Of a DNA stretch of 64,000 nt, positions 43,227-52,702 are shown piece by piece. Both the position numbers and the translations under genes were made by a program. Each line of letters begins with the position of its first letter. The first letter of the stretch is position 1. Under the pieces are notes generated by a model. The model worked only from the letters and a program-made list of their open reading frames with translations. It had not been told where the DNA came from and ran no database searches. Origin of the DNA: Microterricola pindariensis (GTDB taxonomy: Bacteria > Actinomycetota > Actinomycetes > Actinomycetales > Microbacteriaceae). Location of the stretch: assembly GCF_002936985.1 (NCBI RefSeq), contig NZ_MPZN01000008.1:1-64000 (forward strand), given 5' to 3'.

Positions 43227-45020
43227 ATGTCTACTTCAATCCTATCCGAAGACGACTTCGAGGCCCAGAGTTCTGGCAAACGGTCAGCAGCGCAGCAGCT
43301 CGTCGACTTGGCCCTCGATGAGTACAATCTCGGCGTCGATTTGGACGGCAAAGCTTTTGGCGTTCGAAAGGGCGGACATATCGCTATTCCGCTCGTCGGG
43401 AGCAAGCGTTCCGTTCGCAAAGAGGTCGGCGGACTGTTCCGTCGCAAGACCCGGCGCACCGCCTCGCAGAACGCGCTGAGCGACGCGATGAGCGCACTGG
43501 AGTACGAAGCTGACGACCCGGGTGACCCGGTCGCTCCCACGAAGCTTCACATGCGCGCATCTCGTACCAGTGATGACGAGATCTTCATCGACCTCGGTGA
43601 TGCAACGGAGCAAGTCGTTCGCGTAACCCCGGACGGCTGGGAAGTTCTCAACGGTTACGCTGAGATCCCCGTGCTGTTCCGACGCACTAACGTGACGGCG
43701 GCTTTGCCCACACCCACACGCAACGGGAGCCTGGATCCTCTGTGGGAGTTCGTTAATCTCCCCTCTGCAGCCGACCGGGAGTTGATTACCGGTTGGCTGA
43801 TCGCAGCGGTAATCCTGATCGGCCTTCCCTGCCCGATACTTGCACTGTTGGGTGAGCAAGGTACCGCCAAGACCAGCAGCGCACGGCGCATCTTCTCGCT
43901 CTTCGACCCGACGGCCGCAGCAGTCCGACGGCCTCCGAGCGACGCTGACCGGTTGCTCCATGCCGGCGCCCACTCCCGCAGCGTGATCTTCGACAACCTG
44001 TCCTCGATCCCTCGCTGGTTGTCCGACGGCCTGTGCCGCTACGTGACCGGTGAGTCTGACGTGGATCGCTCGCTCTACACAGACGACGACGCCCGCATCA
44101 TCCAGGTCCAGGGTGTTCTGGGATTCACTGGAATCGACGTAGGAAGTCTTGCCGGCGACCTGGCAGAACGTTGCGTGTGGGGCGATCTCGAGGTGATTCC
44201 TGCCACCGGGCGTCGCTCAGAGCGGGAGCTCAACGCTGCTTGGGACGAGGTGTACCCGTCGATGGTCGGCGGCCTGCTAGATCTCGTCGTGCTGACTCTG
44301 CAGAAACTACCCAAGGTCCACCTCGCTGAGAAGCCCCGTATGGCTGACTTCGCAGAGGTACTCGCTGCGCTCGATCTCGCCACGGGATCAAGCAGTCTGG
44401 ACCACTACATACAGGCGCAACAGTCCGTGGCCGAGGACATAGTACGCACGGACAAGTTCCTTGGCGCGATCATCGGAAAGATCACCGAACGATGGGTTGG
44501 GACTGGCAAGGAGCTGTACACGCTGTTGCCGCGGCCAAGTGACGACAAGTTTTGGCCAGAGCAACGAGGTATCAGCGGCAAGATGCGTCGCGTCGCCCCA
44601 GACCTCCGCAAGGCCGGCTGGACCGTCCAGGAGATCAAGCCAGATCCGGCCAGCAAGCGACCCAAGACATGGATTCTCGTTCCGCCAGATACCCATATCA
44701 CCGACGCCGAGATCGCCACCGCGCAGTTTGCGCGTGAGCTGTGCGACTTGGACGTCAAGGAGTGGACTGAGCGTGTGCTCGCTGACGGAGCAACGTCGAG
44801 CTGTGCGCATGAGCACGGCACCTACCACCGCATGGGATCTGACTTCCTTTGCAAGAAGACGGGGTGCACCGCGCGGTGGAGGCCGGGGTACCAAGCCCTA
44901 GTCGAGCGGTCCAAAGCCCTTGATGCGCGCCTGATGACCGAGCTAGAGCGTCTCAGTCTGACGGTTCTGGCGTTCGACCAGATCATCGCCGATCGCGCAA
45001 ACGACGACGTTGCTGCTTGA
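43227..45020 (+). CDS. Putative replication ATPase/helicase of the element
   Basis: A 597-aa P-loop protein. Walker A is GEQGTAKTSSARRIFSLFDP (about residue 212), Walker B-like SVIFDNLSSIPRWL follows about 45 residues later, then a sensor-type region VLGFTGIDVGSLAGDLAERC with arginine finger candidates. The last 100 residues carry a zinc-like C/H cluster (SSCAHEHGTYHRMGSDFLCK). This looks like the DUF927/primase-linked helicases of actinobacterial integrative elements. AAGGAGAT precedes ATG 43227. Confidence 0.75.
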   Translation: MSTSILSEDDFEAQSSGKRSAAQQLVDLALDEYNLGVDLDGKAFGVRKGGHIAIPLVGSKRSVRKEVGGLFRRKTRRTASQNALSDAMSALEYEADDPGDPVAPTKLHMRASRTSDDEIFIDLGDATEQVVRVTPDGWEVLNGYAEIPVLFRRTNVTAALPTPTRNGSLDPLWEFVNLPSAADRELITGWLIAAVILIGLPCPILALLGEQGTAKTSSARRIFSLFDPTAAAVRRPPSDADRLLHAGAHSRSVIFDNLSSIPRWLSDGLCRYVTGESDVDRSLYTDDDARIIQVQGVLGFTGIDVGSLAGDLAERCVWGDLEVIPATGRRSERELNAAWDEVYPSMVGGLLDLVVLTLQKLPKVHLAEKPRMADFAEVLAALDLATGSSSLDHYIQAQQSVAEDIVRTDKFLGAIIGKITERWVGTGKELYTLLPRPSDDKFWPEQRGISGKMRRVAPDLRKAGWTVQEIKPDPASKRPKTWILVPPDTHITDAEIATAQFARELCDLDVKEWTERVLADGATSSCAHEHGTYHRMGSDFLCKKTGCTARWRPGYQALVERSKALDARLMTELERLSLTVLAFDQIIADRANDDVAA

Positions 45021-45045
45021 CCCGACATCCAAATCACTGCGAGAT

Positions 45046-45084
45046 AAGAGCCCGCCTCCCGCGCACCCGCGGGGGCGGGCTCTT
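45046..45084 (+). terminator. Terminator of the replication gene
   Basis: Arms AAGAGCCCGCCTCCCGCG and CGCGGGGGCGGGCTCTT (one bulge) with a four-base loop are followed by CCCTTTCC, 26 bases after the stop codon. Confidence 0.8.
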
Positions 45085-45218
45085 CCCTTTCCTGGCGGTG
45101 ACTTCACTCCAGTTCCTCCCGGTCGTCCAACCTGCCGGCCTCAGGCCAGCCATGAGAACTATCTAGCGCGCAGCGCGCAGTATGTGCGAGTGTCAGCTGG
45201 GTAGTACAGGATGGGCTC

Positions 45219-45959
45219 GTGACCGATCTCGAGAACCTAGTGCCGCCACATGAACCCGCCGAGGACTTCTTCGTCTTTGCTGGGAAAGCAGCCCTCAATC
45301 TCGTCCCAGTCGTTGGGCCCCTCGCCGCGGAGACTCTTGCTCACGCGCTTGAGACCCGACAGGCAGAGCGGCAGCATGAGTTCAATATCGCGATTGCGAA
45401 GTCCCTGACAGACGCCATAGTTCGACTCGATGGGACGGCGACAATTGAGGACGTCGTGGGATCCGATGACTTCATTGCCGCCGTCACCCGCGCACAACGT
45501 GCTGCCGCAGAGACCGCAAGTCAGCAGAAGCGCCAGCGGCTCGCTGCTGCCGTCGCTAACGGTGGCTCTTGGGCACCGTTCTCTATAAGTGAGCGCGAAC
45601 AGTTCACTCGGCTCGTCGGTGAATTCGACGAGCTCCACATCTGGCTGCTGCACTACTTCACCGATCCCGCCGCATGGCTCCAATCACGAGGGCTCTACGA
45701 CCAGCACTCCAACATCATGATGGGCGGGATCTCCAGCCCGCTCGGTTCCGCACTCGGCGTGGAGGAGCGGGTCTGGCGTTCCGCCGTTACTCAAGCAATT
45801 GCTGACATAGAGCGCGCCGGACTTGGCGCAGTCCCGCTGACCACGACGATGGGCGTCGACGGGATCTTCGCACCACGCACCTCGGAGAAGGGCCGGCGGT
45901 TTCTCGCGTTCATCAACGAGCCCGACTCCCTCGCGGCCGAGCCGCCCGCGTCGCTCTGA
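45219..45959 (+). CDS. Hypothetical helical protein, defence-island type
   Basis: A 246-aa protein (GTG start) with LNLVPVVGPLAAETLAHALE, a charged helix and AAVTRAQRAAAETASQQKRQ. This order of VPVVG-PLAE, a charged helix, and a repeated Lys/Arg helix resembles helical proteins often found in defence islands (DUF4393-like shape). No enzyme motif. It overlaps a 49-aa zinc-ribbon gene by one base, which suggests a two-gene unit. Confidence 0.55.
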   Translation: MTDLENLVPPHEPAEDFFVFAGKAALNLVPVVGPLAAETLAHALETRQAERQHEFNIAIAKSLTDAIVRLDGTATIEDVVGSDDFIAAVTRAQRAAAETASQQKRQRLAAAVANGGSWAPFSISEREQFTRLVGEFDELHIWLLHYFTDPAAWLQSRGLYDQHSNIMMGGISSPLGSALGVEERVWRSAVTQAIADIERAGLGAVPLTTTMGVDGIFAPRTSEKGRRFLAFINEPDSLAAEPPASL

Positions 45960-46108
45960 TGACTAGCGACGAAGTCGATTTCGACCGTCTTCCGCCCGGC
46001 CGCGACTGCCCTGAGTGCAACCAGCCACTTGAGCCAGGCCCCATCGACGACTCTCTCCAGCTGGTTTGGCTCTGCCCCTCGCACGGCATGGTTCACCGAA
46101 CCATATGA
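45959..46108 (+). CDS. 49-aa zinc-ribbon miniprotein
   Basis: A short gene starting ATG 45959 inside the stop region of the previous gene (TGATG). The product MTSDEVDFDRLPPGRDCPEC... has C-P-E-C and, 22 residues on, C-P-S-H, four likely zinc ligands. The overlap and the intact ligand set argue that it is real. It may be a small partner of the upstream protein. Confidence 0.6.
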   Translation: MTSDEVDFDRLPPGRDCPECNQPLEPGPIDDSLQLVWLCPSHGMVHRTI

Positions 46109-46252
46109 TCCGTTCGAAGAGCACTGACACTCTCTCGCCCGGTCTGACCGCATATGCCTCAGCTCGCTTGCCGTCCCGCTTGGTGGCCCGGAAGCGCACA
46201 CGTTGGTGCGTCGCTGGTAATCAATGTCAGTCCCTCAAGACAGAATGGAACC

Positions 46253-47917
46253 ATGCCAATGCACCTTGCACCAGTCCCGGACACTCCGGAGATCCGCAAG
46301 GCTCGCGGCGCATTCTTCACTCCCGAACGGATCGCCGCATTCGTCGTCAATTGGGCAATCCGCAGTGCCGACGACACGGTCCTGGAGCCCTCTTGCGGGG
46401 AGGCGGCGTTCCTCACTCACGCGGTTGAGAAGCTCGCCACGTACAACACTGGACCCGCGCGGCCGCCTCGCGTCGACGGGGTAGAAATTCACGTTGCATC
46501 CGCCGCCGAAGCCCGCCGCCTAGTGCGTGAGGCTGGGGGCGATCCGCAGATCGAAACGAACGACTTCTTCCTCGTTGAGCCAAGCGGAACCTACTCTGCG
46601 GTGATCGGAAATCCTCCTTACATCCGCTACCAGGACTTCTCCGGCGACGCACGCACGCGATCTCGCGAAGCGGCGCTCAAAGCTGGCGTCAACCTCTCAG
46701 GTCTCGCGTCTTCGTGGGCAGCGTTTACTGTCCATTCCGCGCTCATGCTCAAGCGCGGTGGGCGCTTGGGCCTAGTGATCCCAGCCGAGCTCCTGTCGGT
46801 TAATTACGCCGCCGAGGTGCGCAAGTTCCTCATGGATCGTTTCGCCAAGGTCGACCTCGTGCTTTTCACCGAGCGAGTCTTCGCCGAAGCACAAGAGGAT
46901 GTCGTTCTTTTGCTCGCCGAGGGCTTCGACGAGGGCAGTGCGAAACACATGTCGATCTACCAAGCGCAGAATGCTGCGGCTCTCGACGAGACGCTTGCCG
47001 CGACGACGTGGACACCGAAGAACTCCGCCGACAAGTGGACACCCTCGCTTCTGAGCGCCGCCGCACTCTCTGCGTACAACTCACTCCTCGACACGAGCTT
47101 CACTACGCTCCATGAGTGGGGCGAGACGACGCTCGGCATGGTGACTGGCAACAACCGGTATTTCACCATGTCGCCACAGGAAGCCGCCGATCAAGGCATC
47201 CCTCGCTCCGAACTGCTCAAGCTGTCCCCTCCTGGCAGCAGTCATCTTCGAGGACTGATGTTTTCCGACGATGCGTGGCGCGCGATGGGCAAGAAGGGCG
47301 CAGCGACCTACCTACTGCGCCCAAGCGGCACACCGTCCGAGGCTGCGCAGAGGTACTTTGACGCGGGTGAGATCGCAAAGGTCGACCAGGCGTACAAGTG
47401 CCGCGTGCGAAAGCCGTGGTGGCGGGTGCCACTCGTCAAGACAGCCGACCTGTTCCTGACTTATATGAACGCCGATACTCCCCGCATCACGACGAATGAA
47501 GCGGGTGCTCTGCACCTGAACTCGATCCACGGTATCTACCTCAACGAGCAGCACCGCGATCTCGGTCGTCAGCTACTCCCACTCGCTTCGCTCACGTCGA
47601 TGACACTCGTCGGCGCGGAGACAGTGGGACGCGCCTACGGGGGTGGAATGCTCAAGATCGAGCCCCGCGAGGCCGACCGGCTTCCTGTCCCGCGACCCGA
47701 GGTCGTAGAAGCTGCTCGGGAGAAGCTGGTGGCGTTGCGTCCGCAGTTGGCGTCTCGGCTTCGATACGGTCAGCTTTTGGAGGCAGCAAAGCTGGTTGAC
47801 GACGTACTGCTAATTGGAGAGCTTGGAATGGCGCGATCAGAAGTTAGAGCACTCCGGGACGCATACTCAGAACTTTCAGCGCGCCGCACATCAAGGGGTC
47901 GACGTGTCCAGATTTGA
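46253..47917 (+). CDS. Type II N6-adenine DNA methyltransferase
   Basis: A 554-aa methylase of the Eco57I/N6_Mtase group. FFTPERIAAFVVNWAI, SAM-binding motif I VLEPSCGEAAF (residues 44-53) and catalytic NPPY (120-123) occur in the gamma order, followed by a C-terminal target-recognition region. It methylates adenine in its recognition site to protect host DNA. Start ATG 46253 (MPMHLAPV) is chosen because upstream in-frame sequence looks noncoding. The restriction gene follows with a 14-bp overlap. Confidence 0.92.
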   Translation: MPMHLAPVPDTPEIRKARGAFFTPERIAAFVVNWAIRSADDTVLEPSCGEAAFLTHAVEKLATYNTGPARPPRVDGVEIHVASAAEARRLVREAGGDPQIETNDFFLVEPSGTYSAVIGNPPYIRYQDFSGDARTRSREAALKAGVNLSGLASSWAAFTVHSALMLKRGGRLGLVIPAELLSVNYAAEVRKFLMDRFAKVDLVLFTERVFAEAQEDVVLLLAEGFDEGSAKHMSIYQAQNAAALDETLAATTWTPKNSADKWTPSLLSAAALSAYNSLLDTSFTTLHEWGETTLGMVTGNNRYFTMSPQEAADQGIPRSELLKLSPPGSSHLRGLMFSDDAWRAMGKKGAATYLLRPSGTPSEAAQRYFDAGEIAKVDQAYKCRVRKPWWRVPLVKTADLFLTYMNADTPRITTNEAGALHLNSIHGIYLNEQHRDLGRQLLPLASLTSMTLVGAETVGRAYGGGMLKIEPREADRLPVPRPEVVEAAREKLVALRPQLASRLRYGQLLEAAKLVDDVLLIGELGMARSEVRALRDAYSELSARRTSRGRRVQI

Positions 47918-48653
47918 GGGTCGTCTTCTCGCCGCCGTGAAAGCAGCGGGCGTGAAGCCCGCTGACACTGACACCCAGGCGAACAAGAAGAACTGGAACC
48001 AGCGCCTCAGCGACAACTTGGCACAAGCTATCGCCGCCGAACTTCGCGATCGCGGCATGGACAACGTCCTGCCCGCAGAACCGGGCCAGCTCGGATCAAG
48101 CGGTGCTGAGCGCCGTCTATCTGGGGGCATCGGCGCCAAGAAGGTAGACGTCTCGTGGGCGACCGAGGAATCTGGGCTGATCTTCGCCGTTAGTGTGAAG
48201 ACGATCATGTGGCGCGACAGCGCGACCAGAAATTACCAGAAGAACCTCACTAACCGTCGCGGTGACATGCTCATCGAATCCGTCACGCTCCACCGCCGGT
48301 TTCCGTATGCGGTGCTCGCGGCGTTCATGTTTTTCGACGTGGGGGCCGAAACCGACGACCGCTCAGCGGATGGGGCACAAAAGAAGCGAAAGAGCACTTT
48401 CCGCAACGCTTTCCCGAGGTTGCGCCTGTTCACGGGTCGGAACGACCCAGCCGGTCGGGAAGAGCAGTTCGAGAAGTTCTTCGTCTTCTTACTCGACTCC
48501 AATCCGTTCAATCCGTCAATTCGCGCATTCGAGGTCAATGACCACGAGACCGGTGTGGACATCGACAAGGCACTCGACGAGATGATCGAGCTCGTTGGCG
48601 AACGGAACTTCGACCTCTACGACGGCACGGACGGCAAGATCACAAAGATCTAG
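47904..48653 (+). CDS. Type II restriction endonuclease (PD-(D/E)XK-like)
   Basis: A 249-aa partner of the methylase. The core AKKVDVSWATEESGLIFAVS is followed by VKT, giving D82 and K99 of a PD-(D/E)XK nuclease, but the usual acidic residue before x-K is Ser97. NYQKNLTNRRGDMLIESVTL and HRRFPYAVLAAFMFFD are conserved-looking. GTG 47904 has AAGGGG upstream and is preferred over a TTG at 47814. Recognition sequence unknown. Confidence 0.82.
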   Translation: MSRFEGRLLAAVKAAGVKPADTDTQANKKNWNQRLSDNLAQAIAAELRDRGMDNVLPAEPGQLGSSGAERRLSGGIGAKKVDVSWATEESGLIFAVSVKTIMWRDSATRNYQKNLTNRRGDMLIESVTLHRRFPYAVLAAFMFFDVGAETDDRSADGAQKKRKSTFRNAFPRLRLFTGRNDPAGREEQFEKFFVFLLDSNPFNPSIRAFEVNDHETGVDIDKALDEMIELVGERNFDLYDGTDGKITKI

Positions 48654-48724
48654 CGTTGATTCCCGCGTTTCGCGAGTCTCGACGAGCAGGTCACACATCC
48701 TGTCGTGATCTCCAGTCACACCCT

Positions 48725-50113
48725 CTAGAACGGCAAATTGGAGAACCCGACTGCTCTGGCGACGCCGTCTGCCTCTGGAGACAAGTCGTTCAGCTCGGGA
48801 TCCTCGTCGTCCTGCCACTCCGTTCGCACCGCGACAATCAACTCTCTGTCCTTCGACTGAAGGAGCTTCTTGAACGCTTTGGATCTTGCGCCGGCGGTGC
48901 CGACGAAGCCGCGCGAAACTAGTTGAGCGAACGTCGTCCGATCGACGTACTTGGCGTTGTCGTAAGTGAGACGGAAACCTCCCCGCGGGCCTACTTTAAA
49001 CGTGTCCTCCTCGACGGCGAGGCGGAGCCAGTCGGCAGGGACGTACATACCCTTGAGCGTCTTATTGTCGAGCTTTCTGCCCGCGTCACCGCGAACAAAC
49101 TTGAACCAGAATGGCGTGCCGAACGCTCTCCAGTCGGCCGCCAACTTCGCCACCTGACGACCCATGGGCATGAGAGCAAGCTGCTTGGTTATCTCACCCT
49201 TACGGGCATAAGCCCACTCGTGCCCATTGTGCGGATCGTTGGACTTGAACTTCTCGAGTCGTTTGTACTGGACGAACGTGAACGCATCGTGGACCTGATC
49301 CCAGTACAGGAGGTCCACACCAAGTTCGAGTTCGATCGGCTTCTTGTTGACCGACATCACCATCAGTTTGTCCCCGCCATTCTTGTCGATGAACACTGCG
49401 ACGCTCGCCGCCCGCTGATCACCGACCAGTTTTCCGTCGAAGCGCTGAAGATCGAGTGGCAGGAGTTCCTCCTCCAGGTCATGCTCGTATCCCGCGTTGA
49501 GCACAGTCTGCAGGAGCGTCTCGTTCGCGGATTCCGACGGCGGCGACACGAAGGCGTCGGCTGGCAGCTCGATGTTTGCCATCTGCGCAGCAAGTTGGAC
49601 AGCGTCCTTGGCCTCAACACGAGATTGCTGGACGCCCTCGGGGAACTCGCGTGCATCTCCGAGCACGGCGGCGATCCATTCCCTGAGCGTGGGATCGAAC
49701 GCCTCGAGGTGCTTGACCAGCGCCTGCGCCGTCTCGGCCGAGAGGAGTCGCGAGTGAAAGTCGGGCGGTATCTTTCCGAGAGCAACAGGCTTCCTCTGTA
49801 GGTCAGCCACCGGCACAGCAGCGGGAAGCCGATAGATCGGTGTGAGCGTCGCTCTCACAAGCCCACTTGCTACCCCTGCAACGCCCCGAACCAGGGCGAG
49901 CGCGACAATCGAATCACCGACAGCGCCATCTTCCTCGTCCTCAGAGCTTTCGTGCACCGCAATGCAGATCGCACCGACTGTCGGCGCCGCGTCCTTGTCG
50001 AATCCTTCCGAGATACGCGAGGCGCTCTGGTACCTGATCCGGTTCGCCCCCTTGGATCGAAAGATGTGGAAGGGCGCGGTCAAGGTGAGAACTGAAGGAG
50101 CAGCGTCTGGCAT
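48725..50113 (-). CDS. PD-(D/E)XK-type nuclease-like protein
   Basis: A 462-aa protein convergent with the restriction gene. Residues 261-284 give ELGVDLLYWD followed by AFTFVQYKRLEK: an Asp, a second acidic residue, and Q-Y-K, the Q-x-K form of PD-(D/E)XK nucleases (D267, D272, Q282, K284). The N-terminal 250 residues are helical without match. It could be a further nuclease of the element, or a regulator of restriction. Start ATG 50113; a GTG at 50161 is possible. Confidence 0.6.
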   Translation of the reverse strand: MPDAAPSVLTLTAPFHIFRSKGANRIRYQSASRISEGFDKDAAPTVGAICIAVHESSEDEEDGAVGDSIVALALVRGVAGVASGLVRATLTPIYRLPAAVPVADLQRKPVALGKIPPDFHSRLLSAETAQALVKHLEAFDPTLREWIAAVLGDAREFPEGVQQSRVEAKDAVQLAAQMANIELPADAFVSPPSESANETLLQTVLNAGYEHDLEEELLPLDLQRFDGKLVGDQRAASVAVFIDKNGGDKLMVMSVNKKPIELELGVDLLYWDQVHDAFTFVQYKRLEKFKSNDPHNGHEWAYARKGEITKQLALMPMGRQVAKLAADWRAFGTPFWFKFVRGDAGRKLDNKTLKGMYVPADWLRLAVEEDTFKVGPRGGFRLTYDNAKYVDRTTFAQLVSRGFVGTAGARSKAFKKLLQSKDRELIVAVRTEWQDDEDPELNDLSPEADGVARAVGFSNLPF

Positions 50114-50352
50114 GGGCACATTCAAGCAGATCGGGATCGCGCGTCGTCTGACGCGGTTCACCTATCGACACCCACGGCTCCTGAGAGCCCACGGTGTCGA
50201 CTAGCGCGACTGGCGCAGCGACACAACCACCGCCACCCCCTCGCCATAAAAATCACGCAAGCATTGTGTTTTGCAAAGGGCTCCACTATGTTAAATATAA
50301 ATCAAGCACAAGCCAGTCCTTTTCTGGCTCGCATCAGGAGGAGTAAATCATC

Positions 50353-50928
50353 ATGACAATAAATTTCAAGCTAGGCGATGTGCAGCCGCGTGACCCTCAG
50401 AAGGACCCCATGTCACGCACTTGGGTTGGCTGGGATCCCACCCTCTCACCCAAGGCCAATTTCGCGCAGAATCGCGGAGTCTGGGCCCTTGGTCGACGCG
50501 TGCACAAAGTGAAGATCGCGACCTACTCGTACAACTCAGAAGTGGCCATGGTCGTCAAACTCGACCGCAAGGGCGGGAAGATCGAGTTCGACGAGTTCCC
50601 GGACCTGGAGGGCGGCCGGACGAAGTTCGCACTTCGTGGAAAGGTGCTCGGCCCTGGTGACGCTGACTACGACGCACTGATCGGCACCACCGTCGACAGC
50701 TTCCGCAACCCTGTCACCTACCCGCTTCGTCCATTGGATACGCCCCGCACATGTGGCTGCGGATGCGGCGAGGAGGTCGCCGACAGTCGCGATTTTCTCC
50801 CCGGGCACGATCAGCGCGCGGTTCACGAACGCATCGCCCAGGAATGGGGCACCACTCTCGGCTTCATCGAGTGGTTTGATGCAACCTATGGCGCTCCTGG
50901 CGAAACCGACCTGGAAGCCGCCAGCTAG
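50353..50928 (+). CDS. Protein with CGCG zinc-ribbon tail, 191 aa
   Basis: A 191-aa protein with a beta-rich N-terminal part (KVKIATYSYNSEVAMVVKLD) and a C-terminal CGCGCGEEVA-x-FLPGHDQRAVHERI module, a small zinc-binding fold found at the ends of many actinobacterial element proteins. GCATCAGGAGGAGTAAATC upstream gives a very strong Shine-Dalgarno. Expressed strongly, by that measure; function unknown. Confidence 0.65.
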   Translation: MTINFKLGDVQPRDPQKDPMSRTWVGWDPTLSPKANFAQNRGVWALGRRVHKVKIATYSYNSEVAMVVKLDRKGGKIEFDEFPDLEGGRTKFALRGKVLGPGDADYDALIGTTVDSFRNPVTYPLRPLDTPRTCGCGCGEEVADSRDFLPGHDQRAVHERIAQEWGTTLGFIEWFDATYGAPGETDLEAAS

Positions 50929-51317
50929 GGACTGGGTCGTTGGCCTCAGCCGAGAGCATCAGCTCACGCAGCAAATCAGCAGCCTCGTTGTCACAATTCC
51001 TGACACGGGGCTGCTGTGCCCCTACGCGCCCTTCAACCCTCTTTTCAACTCAACACCATCTCACTTCAAGGGGCTGGTATTCAGCACCGGATAATCGCAC
51101 TTATCCGCACTATTCGGCGAGAGCCCTCTTTTCCGGGTTTCAGCGTCGAGACAGGGAAAGCCGATCCTTCATGGCGGTCAATCATTTGCCCGCCGACGGC
51201 CCGATCTCGGCCATACAGCCGTTTGTGAGACATCCAACTATTCTTAGCGTCACGGCAGCTGGTGCCGCGGACCGACCTGTGGCCCCCTTCCCGATCTTGA
51301 GACGAGAGGTCAAAGCG
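50929..51317. other. Gap with no supported gene
   Basis: Nothing convincing is seen. The region is Ser/Pro-coding-like in all frames and includes no hairpin with a T-run. It may hold the promoter of the 51318 gene. Confidence 0.4.
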
Positions 51318-51617
51318 ATGTATGTGGGCACGCTGACGATGGGTCAAGAGACGTGGCTGGCGAAGCTCGAAGCGTCTATGCCCGGATCGCAGATCGTTGC
51401 TTGCGACGTCGTTGAAATTTCCGACCTATGGATGCCAGCCGAGAAGGTCAGCACAGCCCGACGCAGGCTTCTCGAGCTCTACTTCGACGCCAACGGATGG
51501 CGACGCTGGCGGGACCTGTCATACCCGGGCCAGGTGAACCAAGGCGTGGCCTTATCCTCCAAACAGGCCCTACGCACCTACGACGACGTCGTCGTCACGT
51601 TCCTCCCAGAGGAGTGA
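51318..51617 (+). CDS. Small hypothetical protein, 99 aa
   Basis: A 99-aa protein (MYVGTLTMGQETWLAKLEAS...) with a helix around TARRRLLELYFDANGWRRWR. AGAGG lies nine bases before ATG 51318, supporting translation. No match recognised. Confidence 0.5.
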   Translation: MYVGTLTMGQETWLAKLEASMPGSQIVACDVVEISDLWMPAEKVSTARRRLLELYFDANGWRRWRDLSYPGQVNQGVALSSKQALRTYDDVVVTFLPEE

Positions 51618-52074
51618 TCTCCCATCCGGTGCGGCGGTCGGGTCAGCCGCCACAGAGACAGCAATGACCGGGAAGGCCGGCCCGGACCCCTCGCGCGCCG
51701 ACAGGAAGAGCCCATCCAGTTGGGCGAGACCTTGTTGTTTCCGGTTCAGAGTCGCGATAAATCACGGCGAAACGGGAACAGTCGGAGCTTTCAGCACCAA
51801 CATCGGCGGGGCGAGAATCCCAGCCACTCGACGGAAAAGCACCGGGACGCTGTCTCGAAGGCGCGGCATATTCGTGACTGTGATTTCTCTGGGAACTTAG
51901 AGTCCTTGATTGCCCCTTGGAGCCCCGTTACTAGCCCGAACTGGTGACAACGTCGCGGTCCCCTTTTGTTGGTCTCCGAGCAAATTCTGCCTTTCAGAAA
52001 CACAGAAGAACGCCCCAGGGGACCGCTTGCACGCGAAAAGCGGCCTCCACGCCTTCCCGCTAACCTGCTTGCTT
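51618..52074. other. Gap with no supported gene
   Basis: No gene or strong repeat is seen in these 457 bases. The last 60 bases upstream of the frameshifted gene at 52075 may carry its promoter. Confidence 0.4.
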
Positions 52075-52419
52075 ATGACCCGTCTGCCACCTGATTCCAA
52101 CAAAGTTCTTAGGTTGGGACGAGGCGAGCGCGGTTACCGCTGTCACCGAGAACCCTCTCGACGCAATCGAAGTCTCTGGCCGTCTACATTTCCCCACCTG
52201 GCAGTTCTGCGCTGGCTTCCCAGGGCAGATCCCTCCGGACTTTCCCTCTGTGATCGAAGCAATCCGTCCGAGGCGGGATTGGCAGAGCGCCGCAGGGTTC
52301 ATGACAAGGCCACAATCGGGTCTCGTCGCGTATGGGCGCAAACTCCGGTGGAGTGGCTCCGTAAAGGCGTGGATAACAAAGCAGTCAAGGAACTGGTCGA
52401 GTCTTCAAAAGGGTCGTAG
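52075..52419 (+). pseudogene. Frameshifted MbcA/ParS-like antitoxin relative
   Basis: Frame reading from ATG 52075 (MTRLPPDSNKV) continues to a tail TPVEWLRKGVDNKAVKELVE, typical of the MbcA/ParS-like toxin-binding C-terminus. Between about 52106 and 52339 the +1 frame instead carries the missing middle: FLGWDEASAVTAVTENPLDA, GRLHFPTWQFCAGFPGQIPP and SAAGFMTRPQSGLV. So a one-base gain near 52100 and a one-base loss in the A-run near 52340 cancel out. The ATG frame stays open, but its middle is nonsense. A sequencing error at two places is the other option. Confidence 0.65.
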
Positions 52420-52483
52420 AAGCCTCACAAATGCACCCAATGCTTGGCTTTGAAATAGAGAAATACTGGAGAAGACGTTGAAC

Positions 52484-52702
52484 ATGTGGCGCGAGGTCTG
52501 GCCCCCATTTCGGATTGAGCTTGTCGAAGAGACGGCTCGATGTCTGACGAATCAGGGGGCGTCTGCCACTCGCGGGGTGCTCCCCCGCTGGGAGGCACTC
52601 ACGAGCGAGGAACAACAGAACGCCTTCCATGCTGTCGCTCGTACCTTTCTCGCACAAGATGAGGCAATGCAGAACCTCATCAAGCGAGGACTCGCCCCGT
52701 GA
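52484..52702 (+). CDS. Small acidic/helical protein, 72 aa
   Basis: A 72-aa protein (MWREVWPPFRIELVEETARC, ...NLIKRGLAP) with a helical middle. TGGAGAAG precedes ATG 52484, with TTG 52478 as alternative start. Its stop overlaps the next gene's GTG by four bases, so it begins a coupled operon of four genes running to 54111. Confidence 0.6.
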   Translation: MWREVWPPFRIELVEETARCLTNQGASATRGVLPRWEALTSEEQQNAFHAVARTFLAQDEAMQNLIKRGLAP

